From the NCBI RefSeq assembly GCF_019931215.1, contig NZ_JAIOUB010000001.1, positions 1,085,955 to 1,149,954 on the forward strand: a stretch of 64,000 nt of DNA, in the 5' to 3' direction. Every line of letters begins with the position of its first letter. Position 1 is the stretch's first letter. Source of the stretch: Alcanivorax limicola (GTDB lineage Bacteria; Pseudomonadota; Gammaproteobacteria; Pseudomonadales; Alcanivoracaceae). Shown one piece after another: positions 45,187 to 53,947 of this stretch. The position numbers and the translations under genes are program-made. Under the pieces are notes generated by a model. The model worked only from the letters and a program-made list of their open reading frames with translations. It was not told the DNA's origin and did not search any database.

Positions 45187-45909
45187 ATGACACCCCAAAC
45201 CCTCCCCCCTGCCGCCATGACCGCGTCGGTGCGCACCCCGCTGGCCGCGCACATCCCGGCACAACTGGATGCGCTGGTGCTGCGTGCCAATGGCCGGCTG
45301 ACCGATCAGGACAAGGCGCAGGGCATTGATCTGCTGGTGGACGCCTACTGCGACATCATTGATACCACCCTGATCACGCTGCTGGATGACATCGGCACAC
45401 AGTACGACGTGAAAGCCCTGCAGGACGCCCGGCGCATTGCCGATGATGTGAAAGACAAGGCACGTCACTACGTCGGCTGGGCCGGTGGCCGCATTGCCAG
45501 CCGTCGCCTGCCGCCGGTGATTCGCCATTTTCACGCCCTGGTGCATCCGGCCCCGGCCGACGCCGCGCACAGCCACCAGTTGCAGTTACCGATCTCGCCA
45601 GCGCTGGCGCACCGGGGTGAAGAGATCATCCTGACCCTGCAGCACGGCACCGCGACGAATCTCGACGAGGGCATTGCCCTGCTCAACCGCATTGTCGAGG
45701 AACTGATGGTGCCGCTGGCAACAGAGCCCAAGAACCTGCTGAACTTCAACTTTGTCATCAGCAAGCCTCTGGATGGCGCCATCGCCATGATCCGCGCGCT
45801 GATCCAGCGCATGCTGGTGCGCTTCGGGCAACAGATCACCCCGCCGCTGTACCCGCTTGTCGGCAACCATCTCAGCAGCTTCCTGATCAGTCACCGCCCC
45901 CAGCGCTGA
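45187..45909 (+). CDS. Conserved hypothetical protein paired with the diiron protein
   Basis: A 240-residue protein that I do not recognise. It is mostly helical, with a polar N-terminus, a middle segment LLVDAYCDIIDTTLITLLDDI, a basic stretch with GWAGGRIASRRLPP, and the amphipathic KPLDGAIAMIRALIQRMLVRFG near the end. No signal peptide or strong membrane helix. The 18-bp spacing from the diiron gene suggests one operon under the divergent AraC regulator. Confidence 0.7.
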   Translation: MTPQTLPPAAMTASVRTPLAAHIPAQLDALVLRANGRLTDQDKAQGIDLLVDAYCDIIDTTLITLLDDIGTQYDVKALQDARRIADDVKDKARHYVGWAGGRIASRRLPPVIRHFHALVHPAPADAAHSHQLQLPISPALAHRGEEIILTLQHGTATNLDEGIALLNRIVEELMVPLATEPKNLLNFNFVISKPLDGAIAMIRALIQRMLVRFGQQITPPLYPLVGNHLSSFLISHRPQR

Positions 45910-45942
45910 CGCCCGTCTCCCGCAACTTCGGCGCCGGTGTAA

Positions 45943-45968
45943 GCGCCGGCTGACATGGCAGCCGGCGC
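45943..45968. terminator. Perfect 10-bp hairpin upstream of recQ
   Basis: GCGCCGGCTG / CAGCCGGCGC with a 6-nt loop, 34 nt after the preceding stop. There is no T-run, so intrinsic termination is uncertain. Confidence 0.5.
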
Positions 45969-45999
45969 ATCTCCTACAGGCAAGCCGCAGCCAAGGCTG

Positions 46000-46005
46000 T
46001 ATACT
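46000..46005 (+). promoter_or_regulatory. -10 element immediately before recQ (possible leaderless mRNA)
   Basis: TATACT ends 8 nt before the ATG at 46014, and no ribosome-binding site is visible. If used, transcription would start at or next to the start codon. No good -35 is seen. Confidence 0.3.
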
Positions 46006-46013
46006 TGCGCCCC

Positions 46014-47849
46014 ATGACAGACACGCTACTCACAAGCACACCGCTCTCAGACACGCCACTGGCTGTACTCGAACGCGTCTTCGGCTATCACAGCTTCCGG
46101 GGCCACCAGCAGGCCGTCATCGATGCCCTGGTGGCCGGCGACGACGCGCTGGTACTGATGCCCACCGGCGGCGGCAAATCCCTGTGCTATCAGTTACCCG
46201 CCCTGTTACGTCCTGGCGCGGGTATCGTGATTTCCCCCCTGATCGCCCTGATGCAGGATCAGGTCGATGCCCTGCATGAGCTGGGTGTCCGGGCCGGCTT
46301 TCTCAATTCGACCCTCTCCGGTGCCGAGGTCGCGGCCACGGAACAGGCGCTGCTGGACGGCACCATCGACCTGCTCTACGTGGCCCCGGAACGTCTGACC
46401 CAGGCACGCACCCTTGATCTGCTGCATCGCTGCCCGATTGCGCTGTTCGCCATCGACGAGGCCCACTGCGTGTCCCAGTGGGGCCACGATTTCCGCGCCG
46501 ACTATCTGCAACTGGGGCTGTTGCATGCCCAGTTCCCGGATGTGCCGCGCATAGCGCTGACCGCCACGGCAGACCCGCGCACCCGCCAGGAAATTGCCGA
46601 GCGTCTGAACCTGGTACAGGCGCAGCATTTCGTCAGCAGCTTTGACCGACCGAATATCCAGTACCGCATCACCCAGAAACAGAATGCACGGCAGCAACTG
46701 CTGCGGTTTCTGCGCAACGAACATCCCGGTGATGCCGGCATCGTCTATTGCCTGTCTCGCAACAAGGTCGATACCACCGCCGCCTGGTTACAACAGCAAG
46801 GGTTCAATGCCCTGCCCTATCACGCCGGCCTGCCTGCCGAGACCCGTCGCCGCAACCAGCAACGTTTTCTGCGTGAAGACGGCATCATCATGGTGGCCAC
46901 CATTGCCTTCGGCATGGGCATCGACAAGCCCGACGTGCGCTTTGTCGCGCATCTGGATCTGCCGAAAAGTGTGGAAGGGTATTATCAGGAAACCGGCCGC
47001 GCAGGCCGCGACGGCGAGCCCGCCACGGCCTGGCTGGTCTATGGCGTCGAGGATGTCATCAAGTTGCGGCAGATGCTGGAAGGCTCTACCGGCTCCGAGA
47101 TGCACAAGCGCAGTGAACGCCACAAGCTCGATGCCATGCTCGGGCTGTGCGAAATCACCAGCTGCCGACGGCATGCCTTGTTGCATTATTTCGGAGAGGA
47201 CTCCACCGAGCATTGCGGCAACTGTGATGCCTGCCTGAATCCTCCCACCACCTGGGATGCCACCGACGCCGTGCGCAAGGCCATGTCCTGCGTCTATCGC
47301 ACCGGTCAGCGATTCGGCGTCAACCATCTGGTGGATGTGCTGCGCGGTGCGGATACCGAAAAAATTCGTCAGTTCGGCCACCAGAACCTGTCCACCTATG
47401 CCATCGGCAGCGATCTGGACACCAATACCTGGCGCAGTATTTTTCGCCAGCTGGTGGCGCGCGGCCTGTTGCAAGTGGACGTGGAAGGCTTCGGCGCGCT
47501 GCATCTGACGGATGCCTGCCGGCCCATACTGCGCGGCGAACGCGACATCGCCCTGCGCAAGGATGTCAGCGAGGCACCTGCCAAACGCGCTCGCGCGTCA
47601 GCCCCGGTGTTGCCCGAGGAAGACCAGCCACTATGGGATGCGCTGCGCAATCTGCGCCGCCGTCTCGCCGATGAGCATGGCGTGCCGCCCTATGTCATTT
47701 TCAACGATCGAACGCTGATGGAAATGGTGGAACGTCGGCCGCTCAAGGACAACGAGCTGCTCAGTGTGACCGGCGTGGGCGAAACAAAACTGGAACGCTT
47801 CGGGGCGGACTTTCTTGACCTGATTCGCGAGCACGAATACCGGGCGTAG
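46014..47849 (+). CDS. recQ: ATP-dependent DNA helicase RecQ
   Basis: A 611-residue 3'-5' SF2 helicase for recombination and fork repair. Motifs in order: motif 0 [11 protein letters not shown], Walker [20 protein letters not shown] box [17 protein letters not shown], motif [12 protein letters not shown], the zinc-binding cysteines ([11 protein letters not shown]...CGNCDACL), a winged helix and a C-terminal HRDC domain ([29 protein letters not shown]). ATG 46014 is used; a TTG three codons earlier is less likely. Confidence 0.96.
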   Translation: MTDTLLTSTPLSDTPLAVLERVFGYHSFRGHQQAVIDALVAGDDALVLMPTGGGKSLCYQLPALLRPGAGIVISPLIALMQDQVDALHELGVRAGFLNSTLSGAEVAATEQALLDGTIDLLYVAPERLTQARTLDLLHRCPIALFAIDEAHCVSQWGHDFRADYLQLGLLHAQFPDVPRIALTATADPRTRQEIAERLNLVQAQHFVSSFDRPNIQYRITQKQNARQQLLRFLRNEHPGDAGIVYCLSRNKVDTTAAWLQQQGFNALPYHAGLPAETRRRNQQRFLREDGIIMVATIAFGMGIDKPDVRFVAHLDLPKSVEGYYQETGRAGRDGEPATAWLVYGVEDVIKLRQMLEGSTGSEMHKRSERHKLDAMLGLCEITSCRRHALLHYFGEDSTEHCGNCDACLNPPTTWDATDAVRKAMSCVYRTGQRFGVNHLVDVLRGADTEKIRQFGHQNLSTYAIGSDLDTNTWRSIFRQLVARGLLQVDVEGFGALHLTDACRPILRGERDIALRKDVSEAPAKRARASAPVLPEEDQPLWDALRNLRRRLADEHGVPPYVIFNDRTLMEMVERRPLKDNELLSVTGVGETKLERFGADFLDLIREHEYRA

Positions 47850-47887
47850 TGCGCACCTCGCAACACATATTTCACACAAGTTCACGG

Positions 47888-47911
47888 GCGCGGGATTTCA
47901 TTTTCCCGCGC
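47888..47911 (+). terminator. Hairpin after recQ
   Basis: GCGCGGGA / TCCCGCGC form an 8-bp stem with an AT-rich 8-nt loop, 38 nt past the recQ stop. It lacks a trailing T-run. It argues that the amidoligase gene starts downstream of it. Confidence 0.5.
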
Positions 47912-47971
47912 ATCTGTGCTTTCCTGTATGCATTATCCCGTACCCGATCCATCAACCAGGAGCACTGTTCC

Positions 47972-48976
47972 TTGGGAAAGACGCATGCATCCCTGCAACA
48001 GCCCACAAGGCTGCAGACAGAAGACGGCACGCCACGGCGCGTGGGTGTTGAAATCGAACTCTCCGGCCTCCCCTTTGACACGCTTGTGTCACATGTTGCT
48101 GATTTCTTCAGTGCCAACGCCACCGAGGAAAGCCGCTACGTTCACGCCATCGAATCTGATTACGGCCTCTTCAAAGTGGAACTCGATTCCGATCCGGTCA
48201 AGGATTTCGAGATCGACACCGGCGCCCTGCCCGATACGCTTGCCGAGGTCGCCGATGCCGCCCTGGAGTTGATGGACGCTACCGCAGAAAAAATCGTGCC
48301 GCTGGAAATCGTCGGCCCGCCAATCGCTTTCACAGACCTTGGCGACATCGAAGCGCTGTGCGTTTACCTGCGCGAACTGGGCGCCAAAGGCAGCCGCCAC
48401 GCATTGCACTACGCCTTCGGCCTGCAACTCAATCCGGAATTGCCCGCGCTGGATGCCCGCACCCTGCTGGGCTACATGCGCGCGTTCTCCCTCAGCTATG
48501 CATGGCTGAAGGCGCGCCAGCAGGTGGATATCAGCCGCAAGTTCACCACCTATATTGGCCCCTGGCCGGATGAGTATGTCCTGCTCATCAACGACCCTGA
48601 TTATCAGCCGGACATCGACCAGCTGATCGCTGATTACATCCAGCACAACCCCACCCGTAACCGGGCGCTGGACATGATGCCGCTGTTTGCCCACCTGCGC
48701 GGCGCACTGATTGAGGACAAGATCGGCGACCCCCGCATCAAGGCCCGACCGACGCTGCACTACCGGCTGCCGGATTGCGACATCGACAACCCGGATTGGT
48801 CCTTTGCACACGTCTGGAATGACTGGGTACTGATTGATGATCTGGCCGCCGATGACAGTCGCCTGGCGGCCATGGCCGACGCCTGGCAGGCGCACCAACG
48901 TCGGGATATGGACAAGCTGTTATCTCGCTGGGAAAAGGAAAGCGCACAATGGTTGATGTCGCCGACAAGCCCCTGA
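47972..48976 (+). CDS. Amidoligase-family protein
   Basis: A predicted COOH-NH2 ligase of the glutamine-synthetase-like amidoligase family (PF12224 type). The core starts at RRVGVEIELSGLPFDTLVSHV and includes HALHYAFGLQLNPELP, SRKFTTYIGPWPDEYVLLI and a C-terminal charged helix. A TTG at 47972 with AGGAG 10 nt upstream is preferred (334 residues). A GTG at 47849 overlapping the recQ stop would add about 41 unconserved-looking residues spanning a hairpin. It overlaps the class-I amidotransferase gene by 28 bp, the standard partner. Substrates are unknown. Confidence 0.85.
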   Translation: MGKTHASLQQPTRLQTEDGTPRRVGVEIELSGLPFDTLVSHVADFFSANATEESRYVHAIESDYGLFKVELDSDPVKDFEIDTGALPDTLAEVADAALELMDATAEKIVPLEIVGPPIAFTDLGDIEALCVYLRELGAKGSRHALHYAFGLQLNPELPALDARTLLGYMRAFSLSYAWLKARQQVDISRKFTTYIGPWPDEYVLLINDPDYQPDIDQLIADYIQHNPTRNRALDMMPLFAHLRGALIEDKIGDPRIKARPTLHYRLPDCDIDNPDWSFAHVWNDWVLIDDLAADDSRLAAMADAWQAHQRRDMDKLLSRWEKESAQWLMSPTSP

Positions 48977-49674
48977 TCGGCGTTGCCGGCCCGACACGGC
49001 ACCTGTTCGATATACGCCTGATCCGCCTGGCACTGCACGCCCTGGGCGCAGACAGCGTGCATCTTCATCCTGGTATGGACCGGCCGCCCGCGCCCCCTGC
49101 GCGACAGATCGACGGCTTGGTGATTGCCGGGGGCGATCACGTTCACCCGCGCCATTATCAGCAATTGCCCCAGGTGAAAGCTGCCTATAATCCGGGCCGC
49201 GACACGCTGGAGCTGGCCTTGCTGGACGAGGCGCGCGAGCGCAGCCTGCCCGTCATGGGCATCTGTCGTGGCGCCCAGTTGCTCAACGTACATCGCGGCG
49301 GCGACCTGCATCAGAACATTACCCCCATGCGCCGTCACACCCGCCCGCGACGTTTGATCACTGCAGCACAACCCGTGCGTCTGGTGCCGCGTTCACGCCT
49401 GTCACGGGTACTGCGCCGCCGACGCCTGGGCGCCAACCGCATGCACAGCCAATCGATTCGTGAACTGGGGGAAGGTTTGCGCGTGGCAGCGCGGGATGCG
49501 GATCATTTTGTCCAGGCCATCGAAAACGAAGGGCCGGGACAATGGCAGCTGGGCGTACAGTGGCACCCGGAGTATCTGCTCTACCACCCGGCTCATCGAC
49601 AACTGTTCCGGGCCCTGGTGGAGGCTGCGCGACGCCGCAAGACACAAGGGAAAGTGGATCTTACGCGACGTTAA
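48949..49674 (+). CDS. Peptidase C26 / gamma-glutamyl-type glutamine amidotransferase
   Basis: A 241-residue class-I amidotransferase-fold hydrolase like PuuD. The nucleophile Cys106 lies in VMGICRGAQLLN and the His206/Glu208 pair in GVQWHPEYL; GLVIAGGDHVHP corresponds to the oxyanion region. The C-terminal tail is basic. The 28-bp overlap with the amidoligase gene implies a joint pathway that forms and cleaves gamma-glutamyl-like amide bonds. Confidence 0.9.
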   Translation: MVDVADKPLIGVAGPTRHLFDIRLIRLALHALGADSVHLHPGMDRPPAPPARQIDGLVIAGGDHVHPRHYQQLPQVKAAYNPGRDTLELALLDEARERSLPVMGICRGAQLLNVHRGGDLHQNITPMRRHTRPRRLITAAQPVRLVPRSRLSRVLRRRRLGANRMHSQSIRELGEGLRVAARDADHFVQAIENEGPGQWQLGVQWHPEYLLYHPAHRQLFRALVEAARRRKTQGKVDLTRR

Positions 49675-49697
49675 TCTGGCGCGGCGCTAATCCAGCG

Positions 49698-50546
49698 TCA
49701 GAATAACCCGCCTTCCTGCGGACAGCTTTGCGCCACGAGATTCTGTGAGAGCACAAACCGGTCAGCATCCTGGCGCGCTTCAATGTCGGCCACCATGAGA
49801 TAGGTCATGCGCCAGTACTGCGGATTCTCATTGAAACGCATTTCAATCGGCAGATCGCCCCGCGGCAACTGAGCTTCTCGCGCGATAATGGTCAGCGTCC
49901 GGCCAGACTGGGAAATGCGATATCCCTTGTTGGGATACGCCAGCTCGACACACGCCAGGAAGGTTTTCAATGTGGTCTGCGACGGCTGGCCGATACTGTG
50001 AGCAACAGGCTTGTCTTCGTATTCCGACAACTTGTCGTAAATCGTCGTTGTGCGAATGCGTTCCGCCAGGGCAGCGCGGCGTTCGGCCTGCTTTTCTTCC
50101 GCCTGCGCCAGCTGCGCACGTAACAGCTCCGCTTCCTGCCGCTGTTGCTCCGCCTCGCGCCATTCCCGTTCGCGACTGCGGCGCTGGGCAACCTGTGCTT
50201 CCACCACCGCCCATTCCCGCGCCATGAACACGGCGATTTCACGTCGCTCGGCTTCTTCTCGCTCTTGCCGCGCCTTTTCACGGGCGCTCTCGATCATCTG
50301 CTCACAGGCCGGTAGCAACCGCTCTGTCATTTCCGTCGCGTCAACGCGACGCCCCTGGCGCCGCATATCCTGCAAATGCGCACAGGTACCGCGCAGCGCG
50401 CCGAGCTGCTGTATCTCTTCATAGGTCAACCCCGCCACCGTCTGCGGCGCCGTGCTGCCACCAAAGCCGCCCATCTCCAGCGGCAGCGATGCGCAGCCCG
50501 CCATCAGCAAGGCAGGCAACAGCGTCCACACACGCGCATGTGACAT
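49698..50546 (-). CDS. Hypothetical coiled-coil lipoprotein
   Basis: A 282-residue exported protein with a lipobox (LMAGC) and a long charged coiled-coil (about residues 80-180, rich in Arg/Glu/Gln: REREWREAEQQRQEAELLRAQLAQAEEKQAERR). The C-terminal globular part contains FLACVELAYPNKGYRISQSGRTLTII. No known family. ATG 50546 gives a normal signal peptide but has no ribosome-binding site and lies inside a palindrome. A TTG at 50603 with GAGG upstream would add 19 residues. It lies 91 bp before the fumarase stop on the same strand side. Confidence 0.75.
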   Translation of the reverse strand: MSHARVWTLLPALLMAGCASLPLEMGGFGGSTAPQTVAGLTYEEIQQLGALRGTCAHLQDMRRQGRRVDATEMTERLLPACEQMIESAREKARQEREEAERREIAVFMAREWAVVEAQVAQRRSREREWREAEQQRQEAELLRAQLAQAEEKQAERRAALAERIRTTTIYDKLSEYEDKPVAHSIGQPSQTTLKTFLACVELAYPNKGYRISQSGRTLTIIAREAQLPRGDLPIEMRFNENPQYWRMTYLMVADIEARQDADRFVLSQNLVAQSCPQEGGLF

Positions 50547-50551
50547 GCGCG
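50533..50551. repeat. Palindrome covering the lipoprotein start codon
   Basis: CGCGCATGT-G-ACATGCGCG is a perfect 9-bp dyad whose arm contains the ATG at 50546-50544. In RNA it could hide the start codon. Confidence 0.6.
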
Positions 50552-50637
50552 CGGCGCAAAGAACACAAAAAAAATGACGCAGTCGATCCGGACGTTGCGA
50601 CAAAACAGCCTCGATTGTCGTTGGAATAAAACTCGGA

Positions 50638-52158
50638 TCAGGCTTCCTCAGTCACCGGAATCTTGCCGATTTTCGCCTGCCATATCTTCGGACCCGTACG
50701 GTGAACGGAAGTGCCCTCACTGTCCACCGCCACGGTCACCGGCATGTCTTCCACCTCGAATTCATAGATGGCTTCCATACCCAGGTCTTCGAATGCCACC
50801 ACCCGGGAAGCGCGAATGGCCTTGGACACCAGATACGCCGCGCCGCCCACCGCCATCAGGTATACCGCCTTGTTGTCGCGAATGGCGTCAATGGCGGTCT
50901 GCCCGCGCTCGGCCTTGCCGACCATGCCGATCAGGCCGGTCTGTTCCAGCATGGTGCGGGTGAATTTATCCATCCGCGTCGCGGTGGTGGGGCCCGCCGG
51001 GCCAACGACTTCTTCACGCACCGGGTCTACCGGGCCGACGTAGTAGATAAAGCGATTGGTGAAGTCCACCGGCAACGTCTCGCCCTTGGCCAGCATATCC
51101 ACCATGCGCTTGTGCGCGGCATCCCGGCCGGTCAGCAACTTGCCGGACAACAGCAGGGTGTCACCGGATTTCCAGGTGCGCACTTCTTCCGGGGTAATGC
51201 CGTCCAGATTGACACGCTTCGACTGGCCATCATCGCCCCAGGCGATGTCCGGCCAGGCATTGATGTCCGGCGCCTTCAGGTCGGCCGGGCCGCTGCCATC
51301 CAGCACGAAATGCGCATGCCGGGTGGCTGCACAGTTGGGAATGATAGCCACCGGCTTGTTGGCGGCATGGGTGGGATAATCCACCACCTTCACATCCAGC
51401 ACCGTGGTCAGGCCACCCAGCCCCTGGGCACCGATGCCCAGCGCGTTGACCTTCTCGAACAGCTCCAGGCGCAATTCCTCGGCGCGGTTCTGCGGGCCAC
51501 GGGCCTGAAGCTCATGGATGTCGATCGGGTCCATCAGAGATTCTTTCGCCAGCACCATGGCCTTCTCGGCAGTACCGCCGATGCCGATGCCCAGCATGCC
51601 CGGCGGACACCAGCCGGCGCCCATCTTCGGCACCTGCTCCAGCACCCAGTCCACCACCGAGTCGGACGGGTTGAGCATGGCAAACTTGGACTTGGCTTCA
51701 CTGCCGCCGCCCTTGGCCGCGACCTGAATATCCACAGTGTTGCCCGGCACGATGTCATAGTGAATCACCGCCGGGGTGTTGTCTTTGGTGTTGGCCCGCT
51801 TGCCATCCGGGTCTGACAGCACAGACGCGCGCAGCACATTGTCCGGATGGTTGTAGGCGCGGCGCACGCCCTCGTTGATCATGTCAGTCAGGCTCAAGTC
51901 GCCTTCAAACGTGACCTGCATGCCCACTTTGCAGAATACCGTGACGATCCCGGTGTCCTGACAGATCGGACGGTGCCCGGTGGCGGCCATGCGGGAGTTC
52001 ACCAGAATCTGGGCCATGGCATCCTTGGCAGCGGGGTTTTCCTCACGCTCATAGGCTTCATGCACGGCCTGAATGAAATCTACCGGATGGTAGTAAGAGA
52101 TGTACTGCAGGGCATCAGCCACGCTCTGGATCACATCGTCCTGGCGAATCACCGTCAT
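50638..52158 (-). CDS. fumA: Fumarate hydratase, class I
   Basis: This 4Fe-4S hydro-lyase interconverts fumarate and malate in the TCA cycle. The 506-residue protein carries the cluster cysteines in RPICQDTGIV, GWCPPGMLG and IPNCAATRHAHF, and the C-terminal swivel domain ending with AYLVSKAIRASRVVAFEDLGMEAIYEFEVEDMPV. The N- and C-terminal domains are fused in one chain, as in FumA/FumB and Pseudomonas FumA. It appears to be a single-gene unit. Confidence 0.95.
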   Translation of the reverse strand: MTVIRQDDVIQSVADALQYISYYHPVDFIQAVHEAYEREENPAAKDAMAQILVNSRMAATGHRPICQDTGIVTVFCKVGMQVTFEGDLSLTDMINEGVRRAYNHPDNVLRASVLSDPDGKRANTKDNTPAVIHYDIVPGNTVDIQVAAKGGGSEAKSKFAMLNPSDSVVDWVLEQVPKMGAGWCPPGMLGIGIGGTAEKAMVLAKESLMDPIDIHELQARGPQNRAEELRLELFEKVNALGIGAQGLGGLTTVLDVKVVDYPTHAANKPVAIIPNCAATRHAHFVLDGSGPADLKAPDINAWPDIAWGDDGQSKRVNLDGITPEEVRTWKSGDTLLLSGKLLTGRDAAHKRMVDMLAKGETLPVDFTNRFIYYVGPVDPVREEVVGPAGPTTATRMDKFTRTMLEQTGLIGMVGKAERGQTAIDAIRDNKAVYLMAVGGAAYLVSKAIRASRVVAFEDLGMEAIYEFEVEDMPVTVAVDSEGTSVHRTGPKIWQAKIGKIPVTEEA

Positions 52159-52265
52159 CGGTCACTCCAGCTGGGTTCTCGGGGGCGCGCATTATAGCAG
52201 AGATGCGCGCGCCAGGAGGACAGCTGCTTGTTTCCGGGAGAACGCGGGCAGGCCAAGTCGCGAAT

Positions 52266-52550
52266 TTACGCTCGAACCTCGAAGTCGTTGTTGTCCGGCA
52301 CCTCGGCGGGTGCTTTCTGCAGCGTATCGACCCGCGCCCGCGCAGGGCCCTGCGCCATCCAGGCCAACATCGCGTCAAGCGCAGCCTGCTCGCCGCACAA
52401 CAGTGCCTCGACGCTGCCGTCATCACAGTTGCGCACCCAACCGCGCAGCCCCAGCTGATGCGCCTGCTGCTGTGTGCTGGCGCGATAGAACACACCCTGC
52501 ACCCGGCCTTGCACCCGAACATGCCAGGCTTTCAGTGTTGTCTCGGCCAT
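52266..52550 (-). CDS. acyP: Acylphosphatase
   Basis: A 94-residue enzyme hydrolysing acyl phosphates. The phosphate-cradle motif with catalytic Arg is GRVQGVFYRAST, and the catalytic Asn lies in GWVRNCDDGSVEALL. The start at 52550 (GGGAGAAGG upstream) gives the normal family length; the longer open frame upstream is not supported. It is divergent from ppiC. Confidence 0.94.
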   Translation of the reverse strand: MAETTLKAWHVRVQGRVQGVFYRASTQQQAHQLGLRGWVRNCDDGSVEALLCGEQAALDAMLAWMAQGPARARVDTLQKAPAEVPDNNDFEVRA

Positions 52551-52693
52551 GCGCCTTCTCCCGCTGTCAGCATACCTGTCAGCATAATTGTCGCCTGCAA
52601 TGATGTTAATATGCCGCAGCAACCCTGGCAGTACCCCTTGCAACACCCTTACAGAACCCTCAACACATGCCCTCGCAGGGCAAGGAGACAAGC

Positions 52694-52975
52694 ATGGCCA
52701 AGGCATCAGCCCGGCATATTCTGGTGGACAGCGAAAGCGCCTGTAATGAACTGAAGGCAAAAATCGAGGCCGGTGAAGACTTCGCCGCACTGGCAAAGGC
52801 ACATTCCTCCTGCCCGTCAGGCCGCGACGGCGGCAACCTGGGTTCCTTCGGCCCCGGCCAGATGGTGCGTGAATTCGATCAGGTCGTCTTCAGCGCACCG
52901 GTGAACACCGTACAAGGCCCGGTGAAGACCCAGTTCGGCTACCATCTGCTGGAAGTCACCAGCCGCCAGGACTGA
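52694..52975 (+). CDS. ppiC: Parvulin-type peptidyl-prolyl isomerase PpiC
   Basis: A 93-residue cytosolic prolyl isomerase made of a single parvulin domain: ASARHILVDSESACNELKAKIEAGEDFAALAKAHSSCPSG, then GGNLGSFGPGQMVREFDQVVFSAP and TQFGYHLLEV. AAGGAG lies 6 nt before the ATG. The length equals E. coli PpiC. No signal peptide, so it works on cytosolic proteins. Confidence 0.96.
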   Translation: MAKASARHILVDSESACNELKAKIEAGEDFAALAKAHSSCPSGRDGGNLGSFGPGQMVREFDQVVFSAPVNTVQGPVKTQFGYHLLEVTSRQD

Positions 52976-53019
52976 CAGAGCGCTTCGGGCACCGCGAGTG
53001 CCGTTCAGACTGACTGAAC

Positions 53020-53910
53020 TTAGACTGAACAGGCACTCGGGCTGCTCGCCAGGTGGCTCAGCAGCAGATCATTGATGCGCCCGGGACGCTCCAGATGCAG
53101 GAAGTGCCCGGCGCCGGATATCTGCTCCACGCGGAGGCCCGCCGGGAAGTCCCGTTCGTTGACCGTGTGGTCCAGCAAGCGCGGGCTCATGCAGCCGTCC
53201 TTGCGGCCGACCATGACCAGCGTCGGCACGGTGATCGGGCTGGCCATCCAGGTGCGGGCGTCGCGATGGGCGCTGGTCCAGACCTTGGGCAGGTGCCGGT
53301 ACCAGCCGAGTGCAGCGCGCATCACGCCGGGTTGGCTGAGGGTCAGTTTGGCCAGTTCCAGCGCTTCGCCGGGCTCCCAGTCCGGTGACCAGCGCCGCCA
53401 CAACCACTCAATGCCAGCCAGATCGTTTCGGCCCAGTGTCCACTCCGGCACCAGCGGCAACTGAAAGAAATCCATATAGGCGCTGAGCAGCAGCTGCTCG
53501 GGCACCCGCAACAAGGCCCCGGGCAGACGCCGCACCGGCGGTATCGCCAGGGTTGTCAGCGAGCTGAAATGCTCCGGCGAACGCGCCGCAGCAAGATAGC
53601 CCACCACCGCGCCCCAATCGTGCCCTACCAGATGCACACAGCCGCCGAGCTGACTGGCAAAGGCACAGACATCATCCACTGCCGCGCGCAGGGAATAATC
53701 ACCATCCGAGGGCTGGCAGCCGGGCGCGTAGCCACGCAACGCAGGCGCCACGGCAAGATAGCCGGCATCCGCCAGCGCACTGACCTGATGCTGCCAGTTC
53801 TGGTAACTGTCGGGGAAGCCGTGCAGGAGAATGACCGGCTCACCATCACCGGACATGAGCGCCGGAAAGCGCAATGCATCATGGACCAGTTCAACCTGTT
53901 TCACGTACAC
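53020..53910 (-). CDS. Alpha/beta hydrolase, epoxide-hydrolase-like
   Basis: A 296-residue alpha/beta hydrolase. The oxyanion motif HGFPDSYQNW is at residues 30-39. The nucleophile elbow GHDWGA places an aspartate (Asp98) where serine hydrolases have Ser, which points to the epoxide hydrolase/haloalkane dehalogenase group. A cap domain rich in Trp (EWLWRRWSPDW) follows, and the catalytic His is in ISGAGHFLHLERP. No signal peptide. The natural substrate is unknown. Confidence 0.87.
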   Translation of the reverse strand: MYVKQVELVHDALRFPALMSGDGEPVILLHGFPDSYQNWQHQVSALADAGYLAVAPALRGYAPGCQPSDGDYSLRAAVDDVCAFASQLGGCVHLVGHDWGAVVGYLAAARSPEHFSSLTTLAIPPVRRLPGALLRVPEQLLLSAYMDFFQLPLVPEWTLGRNDLAGIEWLWRRWSPDWEPGEALELAKLTLSQPGVMRAALGWYRHLPKVWTSAHRDARTWMASPITVPTLVMVGRKDGCMSPRLLDHTVNERDFPAGLRVEQISGAGHFLHLERPGRINDLLLSHLASSPSACSV

Positions 53911-53947
53911 CCCTCAGATTTTGTGAACATCCGCCCCGGCGGACACC

